Source: Pseudomonadota bacterium (lineage in GTDB: Bacteria; Pseudomonadota; Gammaproteobacteria; Burkholderiales; Thiobacillaceae). Taken from it: DNA of 64,000 bases. Each line of letters starts with the position of its first letter. Positions within the stretch are counted from its first letter, which is position 1. Shown one piece after another: positions 47,486 through 57,561 of this stretch. The stretch is taken from positions 1 to 64,000 of the forward strand of contig JAKQCX010000021.1 in assembly GCA_029558905.1 (NCBI GenBank), in the 5' to 3' direction. Made by a program: the position numbers and the translations under genes. The notes beneath the pieces are model-generated. The model saw only the letters and a list, made by a program, of their open reading frames with translations. It was not told the origin of the DNA and made no database searches.

Positions 47486-49351
47486 TCACTCGGATAAGGC
47501 CTTTCTCGCTGCGGCCTGGATGCCGGCGGCATCCAGGCCGCAGCGAGCCAGCAGGGTGGCGGGATCGCCGTGCTCCACGAAACGGTCCGGCAGACCCAGC
47601 TGCAACAGTTTCACGCTGATGCCCAGTTCCGCCAGGCACTCGGCCACGGCAGAACCGGCACCGCCCATGACCACGTTTTCTTCCAGGGTCACCAGCAGCA
47701 CGTGATCTTGAGCCAGACTTTTGACCAGATCCCGATCCAGCGGCTTGACGAAGCGCATGTCCGCCAGCGTGGCGTCCAGATTCTCCGCGGCCATCAGGGC
47801 GGCGTTCAGGGGGGCGCCGAAGGCCAGGAAGGCGATGCGATCATCCTGCCGGCCACAGGCCCGCCGCACCATACCCTTGCCGATCTCCAGGGTATCCAGG
47901 TCTGCTGACAGGGTCACCCCCGGCCCACAGCCCCGGGGGTAGCGTACCGCACTGGGGCCGTCGTGGCGGTAGGCGGTGGTGAGCAGGCGCCGGCACTCGT
48001 CCTCATTGGAGGGGGTGGCAATGAGCATGTTGGGGATGCAGCGCAGGAAGGACAGGTCGAAGGCCCCGGCATGGGTGGGACCGTCCGCTCCCACCAGGCC
48101 GGCCCGGTCGATGGCCAGCATCACCGGCAGGTCCTGCAGGGCGATGTCATGGATGAGCTGGTCGTAGGCCCGCTGCAGGAAGGTGGAGTAGATGGCCACC
48201 ACGGGCTTGCGGCCTTCACAGGCCAGGCCGGCGGCAAAGGTGAGGGCGTGCTGCTCGGCGATGCCCACGTCGAAATAACGCTTGCGGAAACGCCTGGCGA
48301 ATTCCGTCAGGCCCGAACCCTCGCACATGGCCGGGGTGATGGCCACCAGGCGCTCGTCCGATGCCGCCATGTCCAGGAGCCACTGCCCGAAGATCTCCGT
48401 ATAGCTGGGCCGGGCACCCGGCAGGCTGCAGGTCTTGGCCTCCACTCCCACCTCGATCTTGAACTTGCCCACGCCGTGGTACAGACATGGATCCGCCTCG
48501 GCCTGGGGATAGCCATGGCCCTTCTGGGTGACGATGTGCAGGAACTGGGGACCCTTGAGCTGGCGGATGTTGGCCAGGGATGGAATGAGGGCATCCAGAT
48601 CGTGGCCGTCGATGGGCCCCAGATAGTTGAAGCCGAATTCCTCGAAGAGGGTGCCCGGGGTGACCATGCCCTTGATGTGCTCTTCCGCCCGCCTGGCCAG
48701 CTCGTGGATGGGAGGCAGGCTGGAGAGCAGACGCTCACCGGTGCTGCGCAGATTGTTGTAGAAGCGCCCGGACAGGAGCTTGGTGAGGTAGGCGTTCAGG
48801 GCCCCCACGTTGGGGGAAATGGACATCTCGTTGTCGTTGAGTATGACCAGCAGGTTGGCATCCGAAGCCCCGGCGTTGTTCAGGGCTTCGAAGGCCATGC
48901 CGGCGGTCATGGCACCGTCGCCGATGACGGCGATGACCCGGCGCGCATCCCCCGCCAGCTTGCGGGCCTCGGCCATGCCCAGAGCGGCGGAGATGGAGGT
49001 GCTGGAATGGCCGGCGATGAAGGCGTCGTAGGGGCTTTCCTCCCGCTTGGTGAAGCCGGACAGGCCGTCGGTCTGGCGCAGGGTGTGCATGCGGCTGCGC
49101 CGGCCGGTGAGCACTTTGTGGGCATAGGTCTGGTGCCCCACGTCCCAGACGATGCGCTCGTCCGGAGTGTCGAAGACGTGGTGCAGGGCGATGGTGAGCT
49201 CGATGACCCCCAGGTTGGAGGCCAGATGGCCACCGGTACGGGACACGGATTGGATGATGAATTCCCGCAGCTCTACCGCCAGTTCCTTGAGCTGGCCGCG
49301 GGTCAGGGACTTCAGGTCCACCGGGCCGTGAATGCTGTCCAGCAGGCTCAT
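47486..49351 (-). CDS. dxs: 1-deoxy-D-xylulose-5-phosphate synthase
   Basis: Thiamine-diphosphate enzyme of the non-mevalonate isoprenoid pathway. The 621-residue protein shows [14 protein letters not shown], the [15 protein letters not shown] cofactor motif, GPIDGHD and the catalytic-half signature [15 protein letters not shown], with a C-terminal transketolase domain. It begins 2 nt after the ispA stop, in an xseB-ispA-dxs operon. Confidence 0.98.
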   Translation of the reverse strand: MSLLDSIHGPVDLKSLTRGQLKELAVELREFIIQSVSRTGGHLASNLGVIELTIALHHVFDTPDERIVWDVGHQTYAHKVLTGRRSRMHTLRQTDGLSGFTKREESPYDAFIAGHSSTSISAALGMAEARKLAGDARRVIAVIGDGAMTAGMAFEALNNAGASDANLLVILNDNEMSISPNVGALNAYLTKLLSGRFYNNLRSTGERLLSSLPPIHELARRAEEHIKGMVTPGTLFEEFGFNYLGPIDGHDLDALIPSLANIRQLKGPQFLHIVTQKGHGYPQAEADPCLYHGVGKFKIEVGVEAKTCSLPGARPSYTEIFGQWLLDMAASDERLVAITPAMCEGSGLTEFARRFRKRYFDVGIAEQHALTFAAGLACEGRKPVVAIYSTFLQRAYDQLIHDIALQDLPVMLAIDRAGLVGADGPTHAGAFDLSFLRCIPNMLIATPSNEDECRRLLTTAYRHDGPSAVRYPRGCGPGVTLSADLDTLEIGKGMVRRACGRQDDRIAFLAFGAPLNAALMAAENLDATLADMRFVKPLDRDLVKSLAQDHVLLVTLEENVVMGGAGSAVAECLAELGISVKLLQLGLPDRFVEHGDPATLLARCGLDAAGIQAAARKALSE

Positions 49352-49352
49352 G

Positions 49353-50243
49353 TCAGAAATGGCGCTCCACGACGAAACGGGCGATTTCCGCCAGACGGGC
49401 CCCGGCGGGTCCGAACGGGGACACGCTGGCCAGGGCCTCCCGCGTTAGCTCCCGGGCGTAGTCGCGGGCCTGCCTGCCGGACATCAGGGTCAGGTAGGTG
49501 GCCTTGCCATGGGCGGCATCCTTACCGGCGGTCTTGCCCAGGGTGGCGGTGTCGGTCTCCGCGTCCAGCACGTCATCCATGACCTGGAAGGCCAGTCCCA
49601 CGCAGCGGGCGTAGTGCTCCAGACTGCGGCGCGCTTCCGCCGCCAGGCCCCCGGCGGCCAGGGCCCCCAGCAGTACGCTGGCCTGGATGAGGGCGCCGGT
49701 CTTGTGGATGTGCATGAACTCCAGTTCCGCCAGGTCCAGTTGCCTGCCGGTGCTGTCCAGGTCCACGGCCTGGCCACCGCACATGCCTCGGGAGCCGGCG
49801 GCCCGCGCCAGTATGCCCAGCATCTCCACCTGCACGGCCGGGTCCGGCCCCGCCCTGGGCTCCGCCAGGACCTGGAAGGCTAGACTATGCAGGGCATCCC
49901 CCACCAGCAGCGCGGTGGCCTCGCCGTAGCGCGCATGGCAGGTGGGCTTGCCGCGGCGCAGGTCGTCGTCGTCCATGCTGGGCAGATCGTCGTGGGTGAG
50001 GGAATACACATGGATCAGCTCCACGGCGCAGGCCGCGGCCTCGACCCGGGCGGTGTCGGCCCCCATGGCTTCACCCGCGGCGAAGGCCAGCATGGGGCGC
50101 ACACGCTTGCCTCCCCCCAGGGCCACATAGCGCATGGCCTCATGCAGTTGGCCCGGGGCCAGGCCGGTGGCGGGCAACGCCCGATCCAGGGCGTGTTCCA
50201 TGCGCTCCTGAACGGAGCGGGACCAGCCGGCGAAATCAGTCAT
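49353..50243 (-). CDS. ispA: Farnesyl (polyprenyl) diphosphate synthase
   Basis: Condenses IPP with DMAPP and GPP to give farnesyl diphosphate. The 296-residue protein has the first Asp-rich motif in [28 protein letters not shown], and the second motif [10 protein letters not shown]. Overlaps xseB by 8 bp (50236-50243) and is 1 bp from dxs. Confidence 0.96.
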   Translation of the reverse strand: MTDFAGWSRSVQERMEHALDRALPATGLAPGQLHEAMRYVALGGGKRVRPMLAFAAGEAMGADTARVEAAACAVELIHVYSLTHDDLPSMDDDDLRRGKPTCHARYGEATALLVGDALHSLAFQVLAEPRAGPDPAVQVEMLGILARAAGSRGMCGGQAVDLDSTGRQLDLAELEFMHIHKTGALIQASVLLGALAAGGLAAEARRSLEHYARCVGLAFQVMDDVLDAETDTATLGKTAGKDAAHGKATYLTLMSGRQARDYARELTREALASVSPFGPAGARLAEIARFVVERHF

Positions 50244-50490
50244 CCGCGGCGGCGCCTTCCGTGCCGGCGGTGAAGCCCTGCAACTGGCCCTTTTCCAGGA
50301 TCTTCACCTGCAGCTCCGCCTCTTCAAGGGTTTTCTGGCAATAGGCCGAGAGTTCCATGCCCCGCTTGTAGGCCGCCAGGGAGGCCTCCAGACTGAGCCT
50401 GCCGGATTCCATGTCCGTCACCACCTGTTCCAGCTCCTGGATGGCGGCTTCGAAATCCTTGGGCTGGACGGCTTGATTGGTTTTGGTCAT
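50236..50490 (-). CDS. xseB: Exodeoxyribonuclease VII small subunit
   Basis: 84-residue helical subunit that activates XseA for single-strand DNA degradation. The core AIQELEQVVTDMESGRLSLE followed by a YKRGMEL segment is diagnostic. ATG 50490 (MTKTNQA) is the canonical start; an upstream in-frame ATG at 50559 is poorly supported. Head of the xseB-ispA-dxs operon. xseA is not in the window. Confidence 0.94.
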   Translation of the reverse strand: MTKTNQAVQPKDFEAAIQELEQVVTDMESGRLSLEASLAAYKRGMELSAYCQKTLEEAELQVKILEKGQLQGFTAGTEGAAADD

Positions 50491-50825
50491 GGTGACGCGG
50501 GTGGCCTCCCGGGGGCGAACCCAGCAGCAACGGATCATCGTCGGCCCCGGCTTGCCCACTCTCTGTGGCAGAGCCCGGTCTTATTCGGGTTTTGAGACCA
50601 TCAGGCGAGCTTGCACGCCTTTCCCGCACCGTTGACGCTTCGTTGACAGCTGGAATTCTGGAGGCCGCTTTCCGTGGAAAAGCTTTCATTCTACACAGGG
50701 AAGCGATTTCTTCGACACGGTAGCCTGTGTCGGGCGCGCGATGTCCATTTCGGGAACGGGCCCCGATGCCGTGGCGGATGCAGGATCAAAGCGGCGAGAC
50801 AAGGCCGAGGGCCGCCGACATCACG
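50491..50825. other. Gene-free region between xseB and the uracil-DNA glycosylase
   Basis: 335 bp without a convincing gene. It must hold the xseB operon promoter on the minus strand. CGACAC (50713-50718) pairs with GTGTCG (50727-50732), a short hairpin after the uracil-DNA glycosylase stop but without a T-run. Two plus-strand TTGAC matches near 50630-50645 have no downstream plus-strand gene and are probably chance. Confidence 0.35.
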
Positions 50826-51563
50826 CTATCGCCGTCTTCCGCCTGCGGACGAGGCCGCGGGCCGGCTGGGCGGTGGCGGTGCGCAGTTCGGCTCCTCCCG
50901 TTGAATGCGCGTGAACACGGCCTGGAACATCGCCGGTGTGAGGCGGCGGGTTTGAGTGTTATAGCGGGAGCAGTGGTAGCTGTCGTACAGGCGCAGATGA
51001 GGCCTGGACAGAAGGAGATGGCGGGCACCGTGGCTGAAGGGGTGGGCGTCCGGTTTGCATCCCAAGGCCATGAGCGTGGCCCTGTGGGCGATCCGGCCCA
51101 GAGCCAGGATGGCCGCACCGGAGGGAAGGGCCTGCAGTTCCGCCCGCAGATAGGCGTTGCACTGGTGGATTTCCGTGCTTTCGGGTCTGTTTTGCGGAGG
51201 CGCGCATTTCACCGCGTTGGTGATGCGGCAGCCCATGAGCGCCAGGTCGTCCCGGTTGCAGGCGGACACGGGGTGACTGGCGTAACCGAAGGCGTGCAGG
51301 GTTGCGTATAGCAAGGTACCGGCATGGTCGCCGGTAAAGGGGCGGCCGGTGCGGTTGGCGCCGTGCAGGCCGGGTGCCAGGCCGACGATGAGCAGCCGGG
51401 GCTGGGCATCCCCGAAGGCGGGTACCGGGCGGCAGTGGTAACCCGGGTGGGTCTCGCGGGTCCGGGTCAGGTAGGCAGCCAGGCGAGGGCAGGCACGACA
51501 ATCCTGCAAGTCCCGGAAGTCCACGTGTCTCCCGTTTTCCTCCTCCCCCTTCCCGCCATACAT
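50826..51563 (-). CDS. Family-5 uracil-DNA glycosylase (UdgB-like, Fe-S)
   Basis: Removes uracil and related deaminated bases from DNA. The 245-residue protein has an N-terminal CRACPRL iron-sulfur half-site and later cysteines (CAPP, QCNAYL), the UdgB motif GLAPGLHGANRTGRPFTGDHAG, NAVKC, and a C-terminal YHCSRYN element. Family 5 carries no Asn/Asp catalytic residue in motif A, as here (GLAPG). Start at 51563, 2 bp after the DUF2863 stop. The C-terminal 25 residues are Pro/Ser-rich. Last gene of the EI24-acpS-nagZ-efflux-DUF2863 operon. Confidence 0.87.
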   Translation of the reverse strand: MYGGKGEEENGRHVDFRDLQDCRACPRLAAYLTRTRETHPGYHCRPVPAFGDAQPRLLIVGLAPGLHGANRTGRPFTGDHAGTLLYATLHAFGYASHPVSACNRDDLALMGCRITNAVKCAPPQNRPESTEIHQCNAYLRAELQALPSGAAILALGRIAHRATLMALGCKPDAHPFSHGARHLLLSRPHLRLYDSYHCSRYNTQTRRLTPAMFQAVFTRIQREEPNCAPPPPSRPAASSAGGRRR

Positions 51564-51565
51564 GT

Positions 51566-52744
51566 TCAGTGCAGCCGCACAGGGCCGTCCTGCAAGTCTT
51601 CCGGCAGTTCCGTGTGCACGTTCTCGCCTTCCGCATTGGGGAACAGGGGGGCGCCGCAGTCGTCGCAGAATTCCATGGGCATGCGCGTGTCCAGCACGTG
51701 GATGTCGGTCAGGCCGGCCGCGCGCAGCAGGGATTCGATCCTTGCGGGGATGGCCTGGGATTCGTCCTCCTGCCCCAGCAGGGACCAGGTGGCACCGTGC
51801 ACCACCTGCTCCGTGTCGCGCAGGCTGAAGCCTATCCGCCATTCCTCCAGCCAGTGGCCGAAATAGGGTGCCACCACCGCGCGCAACTGGCTGGCCGGCA
51901 CGTTGAACAGGGCTTGCAGGTAGGCCACGGCGGCTTGCAGGGCGAAGGCCCGATTTTCCTGGTCCGCCCGCCGCCACGCGGCAAAGTGGGCATCCGGCAG
52001 CAGCAGTTCGTAGGCGCAGCCCGTGAGCAGGTTGCGCAGACTGGGTCCGCCCTGTTCCCGCCAGGCGGACAGGGCCGTGTCGCGGTTGCCGTCGGGCTCG
52101 TTCCAGCGAAACACGGGGCCCGCGGCGGGGATCTCCACCGTCGCCACGATGTAGCGCACGTCGGAGACGTAGGCCTGACTTTCCGGCAGGCCGACGGCGG
52201 GCACGGCGTAGTCATGGCCGGCGGCGGCCGCCCGCCAGAGCGCGTTGGCGAATGCCCGGGTCTGGCTGTAGCCCTGTGGCAGCTGGTCCGGGCTGAACAG
52301 GAAGTCGGCAAACCAAACCTGGGTGCCAGCGGCCAGCACATGGGAGCGCAGCTGGTGGCGCAGCCGGTCCAGGATGTCGGCGGGCACGTTGCGGCTGGGA
52401 ATGGCGTAACGCGACCAGGCCAGGATGGGCAGGGTGATGAGCAGGCGAGTGGTGCCGTCGCCATGCTGGCTCTCGCACGTCGCCTCGATCAGGTCGGCCA
52501 GCTCTTCGTAGGCACGGGTGTGAGGCGTGTCCTGGCCATGGCCGTCGTGCAGCCGATCCAGGACCTGGTTGAGGGTCTCGTCGTCGCCCTGTTGCAGGAG
52601 CCGGTCGATGAGGGTGGTGAGCTCGGTCTCCCACCATACATCCTCCAGGCGGCTGCCGGAGTCCGCCAGGCCACGGGCCAGCCAGGTCAGACGTTCGGCA
52701 TCCCTGGACAGGCGGCGGCGTGCATGGGTGCGGCGGCGTTTCAT
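51566..52744 (-). CDS. DUF2863 family protein
   Basis: A 392-residue soluble protein of a family I associate mainly with Betaproteobacteria; function unknown. The N-terminus (LSRDAERLTWLARGLADSGSRLED) and the central LPILAWSRYAIPSRNVPA are typical. A C-terminal CDDCG pair may bind metal. ATG 52744 overlaps the efflux gene stop by 4 bp. Its place between a metal efflux protein and a DNA repair glycosylase gives no clear hint of role. Confidence 0.85.
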   Translation of the reverse strand: MKRRRTHARRRLSRDAERLTWLARGLADSGSRLEDVWWETELTTLIDRLLQQGDDETLNQVLDRLHDGHGQDTPHTRAYEELADLIEATCESQHGDGTTRLLITLPILAWSRYAIPSRNVPADILDRLRHQLRSHVLAAGTQVWFADFLFSPDQLPQGYSQTRAFANALWRAAAAGHDYAVPAVGLPESQAYVSDVRYIVATVEIPAAGPVFRWNEPDGNRDTALSAWREQGGPSLRNLLTGCAYELLLPDAHFAAWRRADQENRAFALQAAVAYLQALFNVPASQLRAVVAPYFGHWLEEWRIGFSLRDTEQVVHGATWSLLGQEDESQAIPARIESLLRAAGLTDIHVLDTRMPMEFCDDCGAPLFPNAEGENVHTELPEDLQDGPVRLH

Positions 52745-53631
52745 CGCGGTTTCAGCTCCGGTTGCAAGGTCACGTGGCGGATGCCATGGTGTTCGTCCAG
52801 ACGTTTGCGGGCAGCCCGCAGGATGCGGTCCCAGTCGTCGAAGGAGGACAGCTCCAGGTGCGCGGACAGGGCGATCTGGCCGGAAGACAGGGTCCAGATG
52901 TGCAGGTCGTGGACGGTCTTGACGCCGGGGATGTCGGCCATGTCCTGGGCCACGGTCTCGATATCGATGTGCCCCGGTACCGATTCCAGCAACACGTGCA
53001 GGCTTTCCCACAGCAGGCGTCCGGCGGAGAGGAGGATCAGCAGCGCCACCAGCAGCGAGAGGATGGGGTCGATGGGGGTGTAGCCCGTGGCCCAGATCAC
53101 CACTCCGGCCGTCAAGGCTGCCACGGAGCCCAGCAGATCTCCAAGTACGTGCAGGAAGGCGGCGCGCAGGTTCAGGCTCGAGCCGCCGTGGTGCAGCATC
53201 CAGGCCACGACGAGATTCACGCCCAGACCGATGAGGGCCACCACCATGACCGCGCCGCCCATCACCGGCTGGGGCTGGTTCAGGCGGCGCATGGCCTCGA
53301 CCACGATGTAGGCAATGAGGGCCAGCATGAACAGGCTGTTCACCAGGGCGGCCAGCACCTCCAGGCGCACCAGACCATAGGTATGCCGCTTGGAGGGGGG
53401 TTTGCGCGCCAGCCAGGCGGCCAGGGCGGCCAGGCCCAGGGCCATGCTGTCGGTGAGCATGTGACCGGCGTCGGAGAGCAGGGCCAGGGAGCCGGACCAC
53501 ACCCCCGCCACGGCCTCCACCACGGCAAAGCCCAGGGTGAAGAGCAGGGCCTTGAGCAGGGGCTCGCTGCCGTGGTCGTGGCCGATGTGGTGAAGGACGT
53601 GGGTGGTACCCCGGTCGACGGAAAGATTCAT
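52741..53631 (-). CDS. Cation diffusion facilitator (CzcD/ZitB-like)
   Basis: A 296-residue inner-membrane metal efflux protein, probably for Zn(II) or Co(II), with six TM helices. Metal-site residues are LLSDAGHMLTDS (TM2) and AAFLHVLGDLLGS (TM5); the N-terminal HHIGHDHG stretch is His-rich. A cytoplasmic C-terminal domain (IDIETVAQDMADIPGVKTVHDLHIW) is present. It overlaps nagZ and DUF2863 by 4 bp each. Confidence 0.92.
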   Translation of the reverse strand: MNLSVDRGTTHVLHHIGHDHGSEPLLKALLFTLGFAVVEAVAGVWSGSLALLSDAGHMLTDSMALGLAALAAWLARKPPSKRHTYGLVRLEVLAALVNSLFMLALIAYIVVEAMRRLNQPQPVMGGAVMVVALIGLGVNLVVAWMLHHGGSSLNLRAAFLHVLGDLLGSVAALTAGVVIWATGYTPIDPILSLLVALLILLSAGRLLWESLHVLLESVPGHIDIETVAQDMADIPGVKTVHDLHIWTLSSGQIALSAHLELSSFDDWDRILRAARKRLDEHHGIRHVTLQPELKPR

Positions 53632-54764
53632 CCGGACTTCCCGCAGGTGTTGGTGGGGTCGTGGAAGGCCAGACTTGCATCGGCCTGGCCCACTCCGTCC
53701 AGTTGCCGCAGGGCAGCGACGTAGCGCTTGCTTTCGTGCAGGTCCGTGCGGCTGGGGGGATGCGGACGGCCGTGCATGCGCGCCAGGCGGATGAGCGACA
53801 TGGCGGGCAGGGGGTGGTGCAGCCGGGCCAGCAGCTGGTCGACCAGGTCCGGGCGGTTGCACACCAGCACCATGTCGCAGCCGGCTTGCAGGGCGGCCTG
53901 GGCCCGCTCGTGGATGCCGCCGGCCACGCTGGCGCCTTCCATGGTGAGGTCGTCGCTGAAGACCACGCCCTCGAAGCCCAACTGGCCGCGCAGGATGTCG
54001 GAGAGCCAGCGTCGTGAGAAACCCGCGGGCCGTTCATCCACCCGCGGATAGATGACGTGGGCGGGCATGATGCCCGCCAGGCCCAGGTCGATGAGCTGAC
54101 GGAATGGCAGCAGGTCGGCGAATTCCAGATCACGCAGACCACGCTCGTCCACCGGTACCGTCAGATGGGAGTCCGCCGCTACATGACCATGGCCGGGGAA
54201 ATGCTTGCCCACCGCGTTCATGCCCGCCTCCTGCAGACCCAGGGCCAGGGCATGGGCCAGTTCCGACACCGCCTGGGCATTGCGGTGGAAGGCACGATTG
54301 CCGATGACGCCGCTGGTGCCATAGTCCAGATCCAGCACCGGGGCGAAACTGAAATCCACGCCCACGGCACGTAGTTCGGCGCCGAGGATGTAACCCGTGT
54401 CCCGGGCCACTCGCCGGGCGCGCTGGGGCTGGCTGTCCCAAATCTCGCCGATGGCCCCCATTGCCGGGATGGGGGTGAAACCTTCACGGAAGCGCTGCAC
54501 CCGGCCCCCTTCCTGGTCCACGCCGATGAGCAGGTGGGGGCTGCGCAGGGCATGGATCTCGCTGCACAGAGCGGCCAGCTGGGTCGGGTTGTCGTAATTG
54601 CGCTTGAACAGGATGACCCCTCCCACCATGGGATGCAGCAGGCGTTCCCGCTCCTGCGCATCGAGTTCGAGGCCGGCCAGGTCGACCATGACCGGGCCCA
54701 GGGGCAGGCGCTGGCCGAGGCTCGCGGGTGGATGGGGGGACGGGTGCTCCACGGCGTGGGTCAT
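53628..54764 (-). CDS. nagZ: Beta-N-acetylhexosaminidase
   Basis: Glycoside hydrolase family 3 enzyme that releases GlcNAc from anhydromuropeptides in cell-wall recycling. The 378-residue protein has IGVDQEGGRVQRF, KHFPGHGH (catalytic His loop) and the nucleophile in FSDDLTM. ATG 54764 overlaps acpS by 4 bp and adds an N-terminal extension of about 25 residues before MVDLAGLEL (54689), which could be an alternative start. Confidence 0.95.
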   Translation of the reverse strand: MTHAVEHPSPHPPASLGQRLPLGPVMVDLAGLELDAQERERLLHPMVGGVILFKRNYDNPTQLAALCSEIHALRSPHLLIGVDQEGGRVQRFREGFTPIPAMGAIGEIWDSQPQRARRVARDTGYILGAELRAVGVDFSFAPVLDLDYGTSGVIGNRAFHRNAQAVSELAHALALGLQEAGMNAVGKHFPGHGHVAADSHLTVPVDERGLRDLEFADLLPFRQLIDLGLAGIMPAHVIYPRVDERPAGFSRRWLSDILRGQLGFEGVVFSDDLTMEGASVAGGIHERAQAALQAGCDMVLVCNRPDLVDQLLARLHHPLPAMSLIRLARMHGRPHPPSRTDLHESKRYVAALRQLDGVGQADASLAFHDPTNTCGKSG

Positions 54765-55141
54765 GTCTTTTCCAGAACGACAAAGGCCAGGGCGTAGTCC
54801 TGTTCGTCGCTCAGGCTCAGGTGCGCTGCGCGGATGCCCTGGCGCGTCAGCCAGGCGGACAGTTCCGGCCCCCAGGCCAGGCCGGGGCGACCCAGGACGT
54901 CATGCGTGAGGTGTATGGCGGCGAAGCGTACCGGACCACGCATGCCGGTGCCTGCCGCCTTGGCGAAGGCCTCCTTGGCGGCGAAGCGCTTGGCGAGAAA
55001 GCTCTCCCTGTGGCTGGCGTGGGCGTAGTCCGCCAGTTCCTGCGGTGCCAGGATGCGCTCCGCCAGGCGCTGGCCAAAGCGGGCGTGCATGCGCCGCATG
55101 CGCTGGATGGAGACGATATCGGTGCCGATGCCGTGGATCAT
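54761..55141 (-). CDS. acpS: Holo-[acyl-carrier-protein] synthase
   Basis: Transfers 4'-phosphopantetheine to acyl carrier protein. The 126-residue protein starts [14 protein letters not shown] and has FLAKRFAAKEAFAKA and the LSLSDEQDYALAFVV end. Overlaps nagZ and the EI24 gene by 4 bp each. pdxJ, which often precedes acpS, is not present here. Confidence 0.96.
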   Translation of the reverse strand: MIHGIGTDIVSIQRMRRMHARFGQRLAERILAPQELADYAHASHRESFLAKRFAAKEAFAKAAGTGMRGPVRFAAIHLTHDVLGRPGLAWGPELSAWLTRQGIRAAHLSLSDEQDYALAFVVLEKT

Positions 55142-55863
55142 GACAGGCCCGTCCGACGGTGCCGCGAAAGGGTTTCCAGAGCGTAATGCGTGAAGGCCAG
55201 GCCCATGTACACAGGCGCCAGCAGATTGAGGATGGGCACGAAGTACACCAGGCCCAGCAGGGTGCCCAGGGCAAAGCGCCTGCCGCCGTCGCTAGCGCGC
55301 AGGCTGGTCAGCTCCCGGGCGTCGGCATGCTCCGCCAGGGCGTCATACATGAACAGGCGCTGATTGAGCCAGGCGTTGAGCAACAGGGACACCAGGGCAC
55401 CAAAGGGGGCGAACAGCCACAGGGGCAGACACATCAGCCAGGCCATCAGATACAGGCTGGTCGTGCCCAGCACGGTTACCAGGCTGCCGCCCAGACTGCC
55501 GCCCTTGCGGGCCTGCAGGGTGGGAAAGTCACGGGCGGCGACGAAGCCGACGATGAGCGGCATGAGGGTCAGGGAGGTGATCAGCAGGGCGGTGACGAAC
55601 ACCGCGGGCAGCCACAGCAGGATGAGCAGAAACCAGGCGGCGTAGGAGGCGAGCCAGTCCGCGCCGGCCCATTGCGCCAGGCCCTGCAGTGGCGTGCTGG
55701 CCAGGAAGGTGGTGAGACCCGCCAGCCAGGCCGGGCCAAACCAGTAGGCCGCCAGCCCCCAGACCAGTAGGGCCAGGCCCATGGGCCAGAGCATGAGGCC
55801 GAGCATGCGCGGCGCCAGGAGGTCCTGGCCGGCGCGTTTGAGGGCAAGAAATACAATCTCCAT
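55138..55863 (-). CDS. EI24-domain (CysZ-like) membrane protein
   Basis: A 241-residue inner-membrane protein of the EI24/CysZ group with about five hydrophobic segments and the conserved [22 protein letters not shown]-terminal helix pair. CysZ proteins carry sulfate, but EI24 members outside cys operons are functionally unassigned. ATG 55863 is 118 bp from tRNA-Leu. First gene of the acpS-nagZ operon. Confidence 0.85.
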   Translation of the reverse strand: MEIVFLALKRAGQDLLAPRMLGLMLWPMGLALLVWGLAAYWFGPAWLAGLTTFLASTPLQGLAQWAGADWLASYAAWFLLILLWLPAVFVTALLITSLTLMPLIVGFVAARDFPTLQARKGGSLGGSLVTVLGTTSLYLMAWLMCLPLWLFAPFGALVSLLLNAWLNQRLFMYDALAEHADARELTSLRASDGGRRFALGTLLGLVYFVPILNLLAPVYMGLAFTHYALETLSRHRRTGLS

Positions 55864-55981
55864 GATCGGCGCATTATATCGGCGCCGACCCGGGCCCTGA
55901 TTCGCCGGCGTGGGACACGGAAGCGTCCATCCCCTGGCACGAGTGCGCGCCGGGGGTCTTTGGTCTTTGGGGTGCAGCCTG

Positions 55982-56066
55982 TGGTGCCCGGAGCCGGACT
56001 CGAACCGGCACGCCTTGCGGCGGTGGATTTTGAATCCACTGCGTCTACCGATTCCGCCACCCGGGC
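55982..56066 (-). tRNA. tRNA-Leu (anticodon CAA)
   Basis: A complete 85-nt class II tRNA with encoded CCA. The acceptor GCCCGGG pairs with TCCGGGC (one G-U). The anticodon arm GTGGA-TTCAAAA-TCCAC gives anticodon CAA for UUG, and the extended variable arm is present. It lies upstream of the EI24 gene on the same strand and divergent from queA. Confidence 0.97.
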
Positions 56067-56121
56067 AAACGCGGCCGCGCATTATCGCGGATTCGCGCAA
56101 AACCGGGCAACATCGCGCGCC

Positions 56122-57186
56122 ATGCAAACCAGTGACTTCGATTATTTTCTGCCCGATGGGCTCATCGCCCGTTATCCGTTGCCGGAGCGCACGGCCAGCC
56201 GCCTGCTGCATGTGGAGCCTGCCCGAGGCTGCCATACGGACCGCATGTTCGCCGGCCTGCCGGACCTTTTCCGGCCCGGCGATCTGCTGGTGTTCAACGA
56301 TACCCGGGTGATCAAGGCCCGGCTGCATGGCGAGAAGGCCACGGGTGGTGGGGTGGAGGCCCTGGTGGAACGGGTGCTGTCCGCGCACGAGGCCCTGCTG
56401 TTCCTGCGCGCCAGCAAGCCCCCCAGACCCGGATCGACGGTGCGCTTCGCCGGCTGCCTGCAGGCCAGGGTGCTGGAGCGCCGGGACGACCTGTTCCGTC
56501 TGGCCTTCGACCCGGCCCATACGGTCCTGGAATGGCTGGAACGGATCGGCGAGGTGCCCCTGCCACCCTACCTGGCGCGGACCGCCGAGGCATCGGACGA
56601 TGAGCGCTACCAGACCGTCTATGCCCGCGACCCGGGGGCGGTGGCGGCCCCCACCGCCGGCCTGCATTTCGATGGTGCCATGCTGGGGCGCCTGACGACG
56701 GCAGGGGTGGGTACGGCCTTCGTCACCCTGCACGTGGGGGCCGGCACCTTCCAGCCCGTGCGGGCGGAGGCGGTGGCGGACCACCGCATGCATGCGGAGC
56801 GTTACGTGATACCTCCCGAGACCGTGGCGGCCGTGGAGTCGGCCCGGGACCGGGGCGGACGTGTGTGCGCCGTGGGCACGACCGCCCTGCGGGCCCTGGA
56901 GTCCGCGTCCCGCGGGGGGAACGTGCAGGCAGGGGAGGGGGAGACGGATCTCTTCATCACGCCGGGCTACCGCTTCCGCGTCGTCGAACGCCTGATCACC
57001 AATTTTCATCTGCCCAGGTCCACCCTGCTCATGCTGGTGTCCGCCTTCGGCGGCACGGAGTTGCTGCGCCGCGCCTATGCCCACGCGGTGGCCCGCCGCT
57101 ACCGCTTCTTCAGCTATGGCGATGCCATGCTCATCGAGCGGGCGGCCTCGGCGGTCCGGGAGCGCTGCGCCGGGGCAACGCCGTGA
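56122..57186 (+). CDS. queA: S-adenosylmethionine:tRNA ribosyltransferase-isomerase
   Basis: Builds epoxyqueuosine on tRNA using S-adenosylmethionine. The 354-residue protein has [59 protein letters not shown] and the [17 protein letters not shown] end. The start at 56122 matches the conserved MQTSDFDY. Together with tgt (59543) and queD it covers parts of the queuosine pathway. Confidence 0.97.
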   Translation: MQTSDFDYFLPDGLIARYPLPERTASRLLHVEPARGCHTDRMFAGLPDLFRPGDLLVFNDTRVIKARLHGEKATGGGVEALVERVLSAHEALLFLRASKPPRPGSTVRFAGCLQARVLERRDDLFRLAFDPAHTVLEWLERIGEVPLPPYLARTAEASDDERYQTVYARDPGAVAAPTAGLHFDGAMLGRLTTAGVGTAFVTLHVGAGTFQPVRAEAVADHRMHAERYVIPPETVAAVESARDRGGRVCAVGTTALRALESASRGGNVQAGEGETDLFITPGYRFRVVERLITNFHLPRSTLLMLVSAFGGTELLRRAYAHAVARRYRFFSYGDAMLIERAASAVRERCAGATP

Positions 57187-57561
57187 AGGCGTGCCCTCCC
57201 GGAGACCCCTCGACGCGTCCGGGGTGGCAGCCCACCAAGGGTTCCGCGTTTCGCCCGAGAAAATGATCAAGCACTTATGCATGCAGTCGGATAGAATGCG
57301 CGCCAGTTGTGCAACGCAGTGATAGGCCTTTCGGCGTATCCCATCGCCGAAGTTCATGAGCCTCGGGACTGTTTTCACAGCCCCATCTGCCCCGACCTCT
57401 CCTGATTCCGCAGTCCCGGTATCGCGATATTCGGTTGGCGCCGATGTTTCGCGAGTGCCGCGGCGGACGGACTTCCTTTCCCCGGCGAGCCTCATTTTTG
57501 CGCCCCAGCTGGGCGCGTGGCCACGGCATTCTCATCCGGATGCCCGAAGGAGAGGTATTGC
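57187..57561 (+). other. Long leader/intergenic region of the RhlE-type helicase gene
   Basis: 375 bp without a real gene. TAGAAT at 57292-57297 is a reasonable -10, though the -35 is weak; use of it would give a leader of about 260 nt before the helicase ATG. Long leaders are common in cold-responsive DEAD-box genes. The ribosome binding site AAGGAGAGG is at about 57547-57555. Confidence 0.4.

Noticed and set aside
50727-51311. Plus-strand frame of 194 codons
   Set aside because: Antisense to the uracil-DNA glycosylase, with no recognisable motif.
52745-54142. N-terminal extension of DUF2863 (open frame to 54142)
   Set aside because: The extension is a wrong-frame reading of nagZ and the efflux gene; ATG 52744 with a 4-bp overlap is the natural start.
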